Positions 1 through 7,653 of a DNA stretch of 15,221 bases are shown here, in pieces (position 1 is the first letter of the stretch; each line of letters opens with the position of its first letter). This DNA comes from Tannerellaceae bacterium (GTDB lineage: Bacteria > Bacteroidota > Bacteroidia > Bacteroidales > Tannerellaceae): positions 1 through 15,221 of the forward strand of contig JAITHO010000102.1 of assembly GCA_031279915.1 (NCBI GenBank), read 5' to 3'. The position numbers were made by a program, and so were the translations under genes. The notes under the pieces are model-generated. The model was given only the letters and a program-made list of their open reading frames with translations, did no database searches and was not told where the DNA came from.

Positions 1-1
1 A

Positions 2-184
2 GAATATTATCTACGGCACCGAACTGACATTTTGTTTTCTCGTTCACCTTCGAAATCATTGATATTAATGCCAGGTGAAACATTGCCTACCATGGATTAT
101 CTGCAAAAAATATTTCATAAACAAAAAAACGCAGCATCAAGCTCAATTCAAAGATTAATTAGTAGGGTGTCGCGATTGCTTTGA
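2..184 (+). CDS. Possible 3' end of an unidentified gene, cut by the window edge
   Basis: Frame 2 of the plus strand is open from the first bases to a TGA at 182-184, giving 60 residues with a protein-like composition (for example HRTDILFSRSPSKSLILMPG near the start and a lysine/serine-rich end). It would overlap the last 37 bp of the convergent yihY-like gene. I do not recognise the family. A run of 60 open codons is only mildly unlikely by chance in AT-rich DNA, so this is a candidate only. If real, it is the C-terminus of a gene starting left of the window. Confidence 0.3.
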   Translation, partial: EYYLRHRTDILFSRSPSKSLILMPGETLPTMDYLQKIFHKQKNAASSSIQRLISRVSRLL

Positions 185-1494
185 AGGAGGTCCTTGCGGG
201 TTTGGAGGATGGTTTGCCACTCGTTGAGGAAGCGGCCGGCGGTGTCGATTTTGAAGTTTTCGGAGCCATAAGTGTCTATTTTGTCGAACAAAAGGCCAAC
301 GGTGAGGCGGTGAATGTCGCTGGAGGGATGGTAGTGGCGCACTTTGGGATCGTCTCCGTAATTTACTTCTATAATGATGTTTAGGTCGGCAAGCAATTGT
401 ATGATGAGGCTGGTGAGGCGCAGGGGGATTCTGTATGTTTCGGAGAGCTCGTCGGCTGTGTATGGCTTCTCGCCTTGTGCGAATCGCTTGGCTATGAGGG
501 ATGCAATGAGGAGGGTGAGGAAGTCGTAGTATCGCCTGCTGATATGGCTACTGTCTCGTTCGAAGGCGAATTTCTTAACGTTTTGCGAGGCATAAGCGAG
601 CTCTGCACCGAAAAGGCATATCAGCCATGATACTTGCAGCCAGAGCATGAGGAGGGGTAGGGCGGCAAAGCTTCCGTAGATGGCGTTGTATTTGCTGACC
701 CATATTTGGCCGTTTATGTATAGCATTTGGAAGAGCTGAAAGAGGCATCCGCCTATGCATCCTGCCGTTAGTCCGTTGAGAAGGTGCACTTTAGTGTTGG
801 GCAGAAGTATGTATATGATGGCAAATACGAGGCTTGAAATGATGAAGGGCAGCGTTTTCATGAAGGGGGTGAAGAGGGGGCTTTCGCCTATCATGGTGCT
901 GCGAAGGGTGGAAAGCAGGACGGAGAAGCCTCCGGAGAGGGTCATGAGTATGGGCAGGATGAGGAACAGGGCCATGTAGTCGATGATGCGGCGGTTCCAC
1001 GGGCGTGCTTTGGATAGCTGCCAGATGTTGTTAAAGGTATCTTCAATGGAGGAGATCAGGCTGATGACGGTATAGAAAAGCAGCAGCAAACCGATGCCGA
1101 TGAAGAGGCCTCCCTGAGCTTCGGCGAGATAGCTTTCGACGAATCCGAGGGCCTGCCTGATTTGGCGCTCCTGCCCCGGGAAGTAGCCCAGGAGTTCGTC
1201 GCTTACTATGCTTTGGAATCCGAACCCTTTGGCTATGCCTATGAGTACGGCGAGGAGGGGGATGATGGCGAGGAGGGTGCTGTATGTGAGGGCGGAAGCC
1301 TTGGTGGGGAGCTTTTCGCTGATGAAGCCGCGTATGGCAAGTATGATGGTTTTGGCGAGATAGATGTACAGTTTTTTGACGCCTCTGATTTCATGCGTGC
1401 GTATGCGCCAGATGTCGTACGACACGAAGTAGATGAGCTTGCGGACGAGATTGGTGAGCTGCTCGAAAAGGGAGGGCTTGCTATGGTTTTTCAT
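148..1494 (-). CDS. YihY/virulence factor BrkB family inner-membrane protein
   Basis: A 448-residue polytopic membrane protein of the YihY/BrkB family, once misnamed ribonuclease BN; the molecular function of the family is not firmly established. The hallmark segment ALTYSTLLAIIPLLAV is at about residues 68-83, and YGSFAALPLLMLWLQVSW lies in the last membrane helices; about six membrane segments are visible between residues 45 and 310. Beyond about residue 325 is a soluble tail of about 120 residues whose middle (TADELSETYRIPLRLTSLIIQLL) looks like a winged-helix fold; such a tail is common in Bacteroidetes members. The ATG at 1494 is 40 bp downstream of the RNase P RNA 3' end on the same strand, with no obvious promoter between, so read-through from the rnpB promoter is the likeliest source of its mRNA. 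The family call is secure; the biochemical role is not. Confidence 0.9.
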   Translation of the reverse strand: MKNHSKPSLFEQLTNLVRKLIYFVSYDIWRIRTHEIRGVKKLYIYLAKTIILAIRGFISEKLPTKASALTYSTLLAIIPLLAVLIGIAKGFGFQSIVSDELLGYFPGQERQIRQALGFVESYLAEAQGGLFIGIGLLLLFYTVISLISSIEDTFNNIWQLSKARPWNRRIIDYMALFLILPILMTLSGGFSVLLSTLRSTMIGESPLFTPFMKTLPFIISSLVFAIIYILLPNTKVHLLNGLTAGCIGGCLFQLFQMLYINGQIWVSKYNAIYGSFAALPLLMLWLQVSWLICLFGAELAYASQNVKKFAFERDSSHISRRYYDFLTLLIASLIAKRFAQGEKPYTADELSETYRIPLRLTSLIIQLLADLNIIIEVNYGDDPKVRHYHPSSDIHRLTVGLLFDKIDTYGSENFKIDTAGRFLNEWQTILQTRKDLLQSNRDTLLINL

Positions 1495-1534
1495 CGCTTT
1501 GCATAATTAACGGGTTAAGAAAAAGGAGAGAAAA

Positions 1535-1898
1535 GAAAGCAGTCCGCCTGTAAGCCGGGTTCTGTTCCTGCAATGATGCAGGCGTCTGTCATTTATCTTG
1601 GCCTGTCGTTGCCGTCAGGCTCGAGCGGTCTACCCCCCGGCATCGGGCGAGCAACCCTTATTCGCCGGTATACATGACCTTGCAACCCATAAGACGTACG
1701 GCATATTATATCTCTGTAATACCCGGTGAGCTTTTACCTCGCCTTTTCACCCTTACCGCATATACGGCGGCGGTTATTTTCTGTTACGTTACTCTGCCCT
1801 CGCGAGCAGCTCCCTGTTAGGAAGTATGGAGCTCTGTGTTGCCCGGACTTTCCTCCCAACGACTGCTTCGTTGAGCGACAAACCGTCGGACTGCTTTC
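1535..1898 (-). ncRNA. rnpB: RNase P RNA (catalytic RNA of ribonuclease P)
   Basis: Catalytic RNA that removes the 5' leader from tRNA precursors. Read on the minus strand it begins GAAAGCAGTCCG and ends CGGACTGCTTTC, which pair to form a 12-bp P1 helix and fix the ends at 1898 and 1535 (364 nt). Conserved bacterial core segments appear in order: GGGAGGAAAGTCCGGGC near the 5' end, ACAGAAAATAACCGCC, GGTAAGGGTGAAAAGG, GATAAATGACAGACG, and ACAGAACCCGGCTTAC just before the closing P1 strand. No protein should be called across this locus although short frames are open. It sits between tRNA-Cys and the YihY-family gene on the same strand. A U-rich tract follows P1, which may aid termination or processing. 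Confidence 0.97.
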
Positions 1899-1902
1899 GC
1901 GA

Positions 1903-1910
1903 CAAAAGTA
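1903..1910 (-). promoter_or_regulatory. Bacteroidetes -7 promoter element of rnpB
   Basis: On the minus strand the octamer TACTTTTG matches the Bacteroidetes sigma-70 -7 consensus TAnnTTTG exactly and ends five bases before the predicted 5' end of RNase P RNA at 1898. A -33 TTTG is not perfect: an ATTTCG lies about 20 bp further upstream. The fit between box and RNA start supports both calls. Confidence 0.65.
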
Positions 1911-1980
1911 AGAGATTTGCCTCGGAAGTCGAAATCCCTGCCTAAGAGCCTTAAATCAGGGCCTAAGCTCTGAATCGGAA

Positions 1981-2015
1981 CAAAAAGAAAGGAGCGCCTC
2001 TACTAAAGACACTCC
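1981..2015 (-). terminator. Rho-independent terminator after tRNA-Cys
   Basis: On the minus strand GGAGTGTCTTT and AGAGGCGCTCC form an 11-bp hairpin (three G-U pairs) with a three-base loop, followed by TTTCTTTTTG. It ends the tRNA-Cys transcript about 50 bp after the tRNA and insulates it from rnpB. Confidence 0.75.
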
Positions 2016-2061
2016 TCATAAATTTGAAATTTAATAAAAGGGAAGCGGTTATAAAATTTCG

Positions 2062-2132
2062 AGGTTCCTAGCGGATTCGAACCGCTGTTTACGGTTTTGC
2101 AGACCGGCGCCTAACCACTCGGCCAAGGAACC
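2062..2132 (-). tRNA. tRNA-Cys (GCA anticodon)
   Basis: A 71-nt cloverleaf on the minus strand. The acceptor GGTTCCT pairs with AGGAACC, the anticodon loop is CTGCAAA with anticodon GCA, the variable loop is four bases, and the T arm is AGCGG-TTCGAAT-CCGCT. The discriminator base is T (U73), the known identity base of cysteine tRNAs. The outermost anticodon-stem pair appears to be a C-T mismatch. The 3' CCA is not encoded, so it must be added by nucleotidyltransferase. Confidence 0.96.
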
Positions 2133-2376
2133 TTTTGTTTTGCGGATGCAAAGAACTTATTTTTTTTTTAATTACGCAATACTATGGAAGCCTAAGCAAG
2201 GGCAAACCTTAAGCTTGCCGCATTCAAGTTCAGGAAACTTTTATGAATTAGATTTTTCAAGCCTTCCGATGAAGGCAAAAGCAGAGTATTCTAACCTAAA
2301 TAATCTTTTTGCCGACAGATCCTAAGCCCGAAAAAGCAATTATTAGAAGTACACTTTACCGGCCATGCTTTTTAAT
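2133..2376. other. Intergenic region between tRNA-Cys and dinB
   Basis: No convincing gene is seen. The region has a run of ten T, then AT-rich DNA. Around 2223-2235 the sequence TTCAAGTTCAGGAAA resembles, with mismatches, the palindrome repeated at 10795-11142, and a TTTTTCAAG half-site follows at about 2253. These may be chance matches. Confidence 0.4.
2149..2156 (-). promoter_or_regulatory. Weak candidate -7 element for tRNA-Cys
   Basis: The minus strand reads GTTCTTTGCATCCGC just upstream of the tRNA. This resembles the TAnnTTTG-type element followed by GCA-rich sequence seen before many Bacteroidales genes, but the first two bases of the box do not match. It is the best placed candidate, about 17 bp before the tRNA 5' end. 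Confidence 0.35.
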
Positions 2377-2384
2377 TAGCTTTG
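2377..2384 (+). promoter_or_regulatory. -7 promoter element of dinB
   Basis: TAGCTTTG matches TAnnTTTG exactly and lies 23 bp before the chosen dinB ATG, with a TTTA about 18 bp upstream as a weak -33 element. It implies a short leader. It also argues against any upstream start at 2309, which would lie before the promoter. No LexA-type box was recognised. Confidence 0.5.
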
Positions 2385-2407
2385 CCCTGAGACATTATCT
2401 TCGCAAC

Positions 2408-3511
2408 ATGATTGATCGTAAAATAATTCATATCGACATGGATGCATTCTATGCATCGGTGGAGCAACGGGATAATCCTGCCTTCAAAGGCAAGCCGCTT
2501 GCGGTTGGATCTTCCGGCGCGAGAGGCGTTGTGGCTGCAGCAAGCTACGAGGCGCGACGGTATGGAGTGAGATCGGCTATGGCTTCGAAAATCGCTCTGC
2601 GGCATTGCCCGCAATTAATCTTTGTGCCTCCCCGATTCGATGTTTACAGTGAGGTTTCGGAGATGATCATGCAGATTTTGCTGGAATATACGGATCTCGT
2701 TGAACCGCTTTCGCTCGACGAAGCTTTTATGGATGTCACCTGCAATAAACTTGGACTATCCGCCGTGCAAATCGCTGGCGAAATCAAATCGCGCATCCGC
2801 CAAGAAACCGGACTAACTGCTTCCGCTGGAGTATCCATCAATAAATTCCTTGCAAAGATTGCCTCCGACTACCATAAACCCGACGGCCTATTCGTTGTCT
2901 TGCCAAGAGATGCTGAGCGCTTTGTTGAAGAACTGAATATCGAACAATTCTACTGCGTAGGGAAGGTGACGGCCAAGAAAATGCATTCGATAGGAGTTCG
3001 AACTGGAGCCGATCTGAAGAAAATCAGCAAAGAATATTTAGTGCATCTCTTCGGAAGGACGGGCATTGTGTTTTACGAAAACGCTCGAGCTATCGACAGA
3101 CGTGAAGTAACGCCGAATCGGATTCGAAAGTCGGTCGGCGCCGAAAATACATTTGAAACCGATCTTGCGCAATCCACCCGCATGACCGTCGAACTCTATC
3201 ATATCGCACGCCGCGTTTGGGAACGTATTGCAGAAGAACAGTTCTACGGTCGAACCATCACCTTCAAAGTAAAGTATGAGGATTTCGCAGTATTTACCCG
3301 CAGCAAAACCTTCCCGACACACTTCCGCGAGTTCGCTTCCTTCTGGGAAACGGCTATGGAGATGCTCAAGAACGTTGACACATCCATGAAGAAAGTGCGC
3401 CTGATGGGATTAACCTTCAGCCACGTAGACGGCTCTGCTACCGCTAAGGGTTTCAAAGATGGTTTGCAGCTCGAGCTGATCTTTAAGGACTGGGATAAGG
3501 ATTGCGAGTGA
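2408..3511 (+). CDS. dinB: DNA polymerase IV (Y-family translesion polymerase)
   Basis: A 367-residue Y-family polymerase that copies across damaged or mismatched template bases at the replication fork. The N-terminus carries the catalytic motif HIDMDAFYASVE (metal ligand Asp10, steric-gate position Tyr15), and the second acidic pair is in SLDEAFMDVT (Asp104, Glu105). The thumb helix-hairpin-helix region FYCVGKVTAKKMHSIGV and the little-finger domain follow. The C-terminal QLELIF (about 354-359) fits the beta-clamp binding motif, so it should be recruited by DnaN. All catalytic residues seem intact. The ATG at 2408 was chosen because homology begins there (MIDRKIIHIDMDAF), as usual for the family; the frame stays open upstream to 2309 but that extension shows no similarity and precedes the promoter box. 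The gene appears to be monocistronic. Confidence 0.95.
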   Translation: MIDRKIIHIDMDAFYASVEQRDNPAFKGKPLAVGSSGARGVVAAASYEARRYGVRSAMASKIALRHCPQLIFVPPRFDVYSEVSEMIMQILLEYTDLVEPLSLDEAFMDVTCNKLGLSAVQIAGEIKSRIRQETGLTASAGVSINKFLAKIASDYHKPDGLFVVLPRDAERFVEELNIEQFYCVGKVTAKKMHSIGVRTGADLKKISKEYLVHLFGRTGIVFYENARAIDRREVTPNRIRKSVGAENTFETDLAQSTRMTVELYHIARRVWERIAEEQFYGRTITFKVKYEDFAVFTRSKTFPTHFREFASFWETAMEMLKNVDTSMKKVRLMGLTFSHVDGSATAKGFKDGLQLELIFKDWDKDCE

Positions 3512-3549
3512 CGCCGCATATCATCCCCAAGCCAAACGAACTTGCTCGC

Positions 3550-3562
3550 AAGGCCGCGCCTT
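3550..3562 (+). terminator. Weak hairpin after dinB
   Basis: AAGGC-CGC-GCCTT forms a short 5-bp stem followed by TTAATT rather than a clean T-run. It is the only candidate terminator for dinB before the gapA terminator. Confidence 0.25.
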
Positions 3563-3570
3563 AATTGGGC

Positions 3571-3610
3571 AAAAAAATAAAGGACGCTTTCCACTTCAGA
3601 AAACGTCCTT
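3571..3610 (-). terminator. Rho-independent terminator of gapA
   Basis: On the minus strand AAGGACGTTTTC and GAAAGCGTCCTT pair (7 bp, one mismatch, 4 bp) around a seven-base loop, followed directly by TATTTTTTT. It lies 31 bp after the gapA stop and faces the convergent dinB gene. Confidence 0.8.
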
Positions 3611-3640
3611 CCAGAGAAAAAAAAATTAGAAATGGAACAA

Positions 3641-4663
<1,023 letters not shown>

Positions 4664-4696
4664 TTAAAATTATTGAACTCTTCTTTTAAACGGAGG

Positions 4697-4704
4697 CAAA
4701 GATA
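4697..4704 (-). promoter_or_regulatory. -7 promoter element of gapA
   Basis: On the minus strand TATCTTTG followed by CCTCCG is a perfect TAnnTTTG box, 51 bp upstream of the gapA ATG. No clear TTTG -33 was found. The 5' leader would be about 45 nt, AT-rich and without a strong Shine-Dalgarno sequence, which is usual for Bacteroidetes. Confidence 0.7.
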
Positions 4705-4753
4705 ACCTAATTTTTAGTTTGCGCATCTTCTCTGTTCATAAATTATACTCGGT

Positions 4754-6097
4754 TTATACTTCAAACTCTATGGCGCGACCGCGTACGGACTGGTCTACCT
4801 TTCCTTTGTCATAAACAATTTGGCCGTTAACAAAAGTCTGTTTGATGCGGTATGAAAATGTTTGATTTTCGAATGGAGACCAGGCGCATTTGTATAGAAT
4901 ATTGTCGGCGGAAACCCGCCATAAGGCTTTTTCTATCAAGACCAGATCGGCGTAATACCCTTCGCGAATGTATCCGCGTCGGCTGATTCGGAAAAGATCC
5001 GCAGGGCGGTGCGACATCTTTTCAACAACTTCTTCACGGCTGAATATTTGCCTTTCGGCGAGTTCCCACATGCCCACAACGGAGTGTTGAATCATTGGTC
5101 CGCCTGAGGCTGCATGCAGGCAATCGCCTTCTTTCTCGATGAGGAGATGGGGGGCATGGTCGGTGGCAACAATGTCGATTCGACCCTCTCGAAGCCCCTT
5201 GCGAAGAGCCTCTCTATCACTTACTGACTTTATAGCGGGGTTCCATTTAATGCGATTGCCGTGTGTTTTATAGTCTTCGTCGCTGAACCAAAGATGGTGC
5301 AAACATACTTCCGCAGTAATCAGCTTTTCCGTTAGCGCTTTTTTACCTTCTTCCAGAAGATCGAGCTCGCGAGCGGTGGAGATGTGTAGTATATGCAAAC
5401 GCGCGCCCATGCGATGAGCCAATTCGATAGCTTCGCTCGTGCTGGCGTAGCAGGCTTCGGCGCTGCGAATAAGTGGGTGATAGCGAATGTCGAGGTCGGG
5501 GCCGTATTTCTCGGTATAGTAAGCTCTGTTGCGCCGGATTACATCCTCTTTCTCGGCATGAACGGCTATAAGCAGCCCTGTTTCACCGAAAATGCGCTCT
5601 AATGCGCGTTGGTTGTCAATCAAAAGATTGCCGGTTGAGGATCCGAGGAATAGCTTTACTCCCGGAACAAGTCGGCGGTTGATGCGAAGCAGTTCGGCTA
5701 CGTTGTCGTTAGTTCCGCCGGGGAAGAAGCTGAAGTTGGCGGGCGAGGTTTCAGCCGCGCGTTGGTATTTCCATTCCAGAGCCGCGACGGTGGTAGTCGG
5801 GGGCAAGGTGTTTGGCATATCCATGAAGGTTGTGACGCCTCCGGCAACAGCTGCTGCGGCTTCGCTGGCAATGTCGCCTTTGTGAACTAAGCCTGGTTCG
5901 CGGAAATGCACCTGGTCGTCAATGGCGCCGGGGATTAAAAACAGTCCGCTGGCGTCGACGGCAAGGTCGGTATCAAGTATCGCCGGCCCCTCGCCCTCGA
6001 ATATCTTGCTTATAACATCATTTTCAATTAAAACGGAGCCGCAGAAGCTGCGACCTTCATTAATTATTGTTGCATTGCGGATAATCGTTCGTTTCAT
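4754..6097 (-). CDS. pyrC: Dihydroorotase, amidohydrolase superfamily
   Basis: Third step of de novo pyrimidine synthesis: reversible cyclisation of N-carbamoyl-L-aspartate to dihydroorotate, in the cytosol. The 447-residue protein has the amidohydrolase TIM-barrel landmarks: [10 protein letters not shown] at 60-69, FMDMPNT near 91-97, Lys148 in VKLFLG (bridging-lysine position), His180 in AVHAE, His238 in LHILHIS, and Asp313 in ATDHAPH. The usual HxH metal pair is here QVH, with Gln62 instead of the first histidine; I recall the same [10 protein letters not shown] form from other Bacteroidetes dihydroorotases, so it is probably a lineage trait rather than inactivation. An allantoinase or hydantoinase is less likely, given the close match to Bacteroidetes dihydroorotases. 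It is the first gene leftward of the long repeat-bearing intergenic region, and a weak promoter (TAATATCG) may lie about 30 bp upstream. Confidence 0.93.
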   Translation of the reverse strand: MKRTIIRNATIINEGRSFCGSVLIENDVISKIFEGEGPAILDTDLAVDASGLFLIPGAIDDQVHFREPGLVHKGDIASEAAAAVAGGVTTFMDMPNTLPPTTTVAALEWKYQRAAETSPANFSFFPGGTNDNVAELLRINRRLVPGVKLFLGSSTGNLLIDNQRALERIFGETGLLIAVHAEKEDVIRRNRAYYTEKYGPDLDIRYHPLIRSAEACYASTSEAIELAHRMGARLHILHISTARELDLLEEGKKALTEKLITAEVCLHHLWFSDEDYKTHGNRIKWNPAIKSVSDREALRKGLREGRIDIVATDHAPHLLIEKEGDCLHAASGGPMIQHSVVGMWELAERQIFSREEVVEKMSHRPADLFRISRRGYIREGYYADLVLIEKALWRVSADNILYKCAWSPFENQTFSYRIKQTFVNGQIVYDKGKVDQSVRGRAIEFEV

Positions 6098-6259
6098 AAC
6101 ATTATTTTCTTTTGGTCTGCGATATTACTAATATAATTATGAATTATGAAGCCTCCCTTACAAATGGTTTCAAGCTAAGTGAAGGATATAAGCCGTCCGG
6201 CATCCTTGTATCATTCCCAAATCAATGTTTTTATGGCTTGAGTAAAGCCAGCTATGGAT
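6098..6259. other. pyrC upstream region and left edge of the 42-bp array
   Basis: AT-rich DNA next to the pyrC start, then a non-coding stretch. Positions 6240-6259 (GAGTAAAGCCAGCTATGGAT) look like a degenerate half copy of the 42-bp repeat that follows, and share CAGCTATG with the last full copy on the far side. Confidence 0.5.
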
Positions 6260-6776
6260 GAGTTCAACGTTAGTCCGGAGTAAATCCGCCCTCATTGAGC
6301 CGAGTTCAACGTTAGTCCGGAGTGAATCCGTCCTGTTTTATCTGAGTTCAACGTTAATCCGGGGCAAATTCGTCCTGTTTGGACTGAGTTTAACGTTAAT
6401 CCGGGGCAAATCCGTCCTGTTTGGGCTGAGTTTAACGTTAATCCGGGGCAAATCCGTACTGTTTGAGCTGAGTTTAACGTTAGTCCGGAGTGAATCCGTC
6501 CTGTTTTATCTGAGTTTAACGTTAGTCCGGAGTAAATCCGCCCTGTTTTGTTCGAGTTTAACGTTAGTCCGGAGTAAATCCGCCCTGTTTTGTTCGAGTT
6601 TAACGTTAGTCCGGAGTAAATTCGTCCTGTTTTATCCGGGTTTAACGTTAGTCTGGAGTAAATCTGCCCTGTTTGGACTGAGTTTAACGTTAGTCCGGGG
6701 CAAATCCGTCCTGTTTGAGCCGAGTTTAACGTTAAGCCGGATTCAATCAGCTATGATTTATCCGAGTTGAACCTTA
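6260..6776. repeat. 42-bp tandem repeat array, 12 full copies plus remnants
   Basis: Copies start at 6260, 6302, 6344, 6386, 6428, 6470, 6512, 6554, 6596, 6638, 6680 and 6722, with a partial thirteenth at 6764, always exactly 42 bp apart. The unit starts GAGTTTAACGTTAGTCCGGA and continues roughly GTAAATCCGCCCTGTTTTGTTC. The core with the palindrome AACGTT is the most constant part; the last 6-8 bases vary among TTTATCT, TTGGACT, TTGAGCT and TTGTTCG types. Copies 7 and 8 are essentially identical, suggesting recent duplication. Because 42 is a multiple of three, one plus frame stays open (6258-6770) as a 14-residue repeat like SLTLVRSKSALFCS. No family is recognised and no clear promoter or ribosome binding site was found, so I treat the array as non-coding minisatellite DNA. 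Confidence 0.95.
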
Positions 6777-6781
6777 TGCTC

Positions 6782-6805
6782 GCTTGTGTCTTCTCCTCCA
6801 CAAGC
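6782..6805. other. Inverted repeat at the right edge of the 42-bp array
   Basis: GCTTGTG and CACAAGC form a perfect 7-bp stem with a ten-base pyrimidine-rich loop. No T-run follows on the plus strand. It marks the end of the array; a role is not evident. Confidence 0.4.
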
Positions 6806-6887
6806 TATTTGAATCATAGAATTGCTTGCTGAGGCCTGCCGTAAGACAAAAAGAGCTATGCATGCCTTACAATCGAAACTCTTTGTA

Positions 6888-6895
6888 TATATTCG
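6888..6895 (+). promoter_or_regulatory. Candidate -7 element for the DedA/cotransporter operon
   Basis: TATATTCG differs from TAnnTTTG by one base and lies 26 bp before the ATG at 6922. No good -33 element is present about 20 bp upstream, so the call is tentative. Confidence 0.35.
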
Positions 6896-6921
6896 CATCT
6901 GCAAATAGATAGCACACCCGA

Positions 6922-7653
6922 ATGAAAAGAACACACATACTTATAATCACGTCCCTCCTGACCTTGTGCACGCTGATAGATGCACAAAACGTCGACGTGA
7001 AGGCTTCCGAGCACAAAAAATCGGTTACAGAACGAGTCGTCACATGGTACATGGACAACATGAACTATGGAACCGTCACCCTGCTGATGGCGGTGGAGAG
7101 CTCCTTTATTCCATTTCCCTCCGAGGTGGTGGTGCCGCCCGCGGCATATAAGTCGCGCGAGGAGAACAGCGGCATGAACGTTGTAGGCGTAGTATTGTTT
7201 GCCACGCTGGGAGCTCTCATAGGCTCAATCTTCAATTACTTTTTGGCTCTGTGGCTCGGCAGACCGGTGATTTATCGTTTGGCCGAGAGCAAGCTGGGGC
7301 GGATGTGTCTGCTCAATAAAGAAAAGGTGCTCAAGGCGGAGGCATACTTCGTAAAACATGGTAAGGCTTCGACCTTTTTCGGACGGCTGATTACGGTTGT
7401 ACGTCAGCTTATCTCCATTCCAGCCGGATTGGCCCGAATGCATTTAGGAGCTTTCGCCCTTTACACCACATTGGGAGCAGGCTTATGGAACATTGTCTTG
7501 GCGGCCTTCGGATACGCGGCGCATGGTCAGTCTGAGCTTATCCTGAAGTATAGCCGAGAGCTGTCAATAGTTATTATTGGCTTAGCGCTGCTGTTCGTAG
7601 CCTACATTATATATAATGCGTTTCGAAAGAAGCGAAATTCAACCGAACAATGA
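6922..7653 (+). CDS. DedA-family membrane protein (SNARE-associated/VTT domain)
   Basis: A 243-residue inner-membrane protein of the DedA family. Family members are implicated in undecaprenyl-phosphate or phospholipid transport and membrane homeostasis; the substrate of this one is unknown. The signature parts are present: MAVESSFIPFPSEVVVPPAAY near the start of the domain (re-entrant acidic motif), and FFGRLITVVRQLISIPAGLARM, the F-x-G-R...R...P-x-G motif with its conserved arginines. Four or five membrane segments can be seen, and the tail ends in a basic stretch (FRKKRNS). It begins with about 22 residues resembling a signal peptide ending near LIDAQ, an extension that many DedA proteins lack; starts at Met45 or Met48 are possible but would remove the region before the domain. 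Its stop codon overlaps the start of the next gene (ATGA), implying translational coupling with the cotransporter. Confidence 0.9.
   Translation: MKRTHILIITSLLTLCTLIDAQNVDVKASEHKKSVTERVVTWYMDNMNYGTVTLLMAVESSFIPFPSEVVVPPAAYKSREENSGMNVVGVVLFATLGALIGSIFNYFLALWLGRPVIYRLAESKLGRMCLLNKEKVLKAEAYFVKHGKASTFFGRLITVVRQLISIPAGLARMHLGAFALYTTLGAGLWNIVLAAFGYAAHGQSELILKYSRELSIVIIGLALLFVAYIIYNAFRKKRNSTEQ

Noticed and set aside
1726..1911. Short plus-strand protein
   Set aside because: It lies antisense within RNase P RNA.
2309..2407. N-terminal extension of DNA polymerase IV
   Set aside because: The extension precedes the promoter box, and family homology starts at the ATG at 2408.
6258..6770. 170-residue repeat protein as a gene
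   Set aside because: The open frame follows automatically from a 42-bp period, no clear promoter or ribosome site is seen, and no family is recognised; kept as a repeat and raised as a finding.
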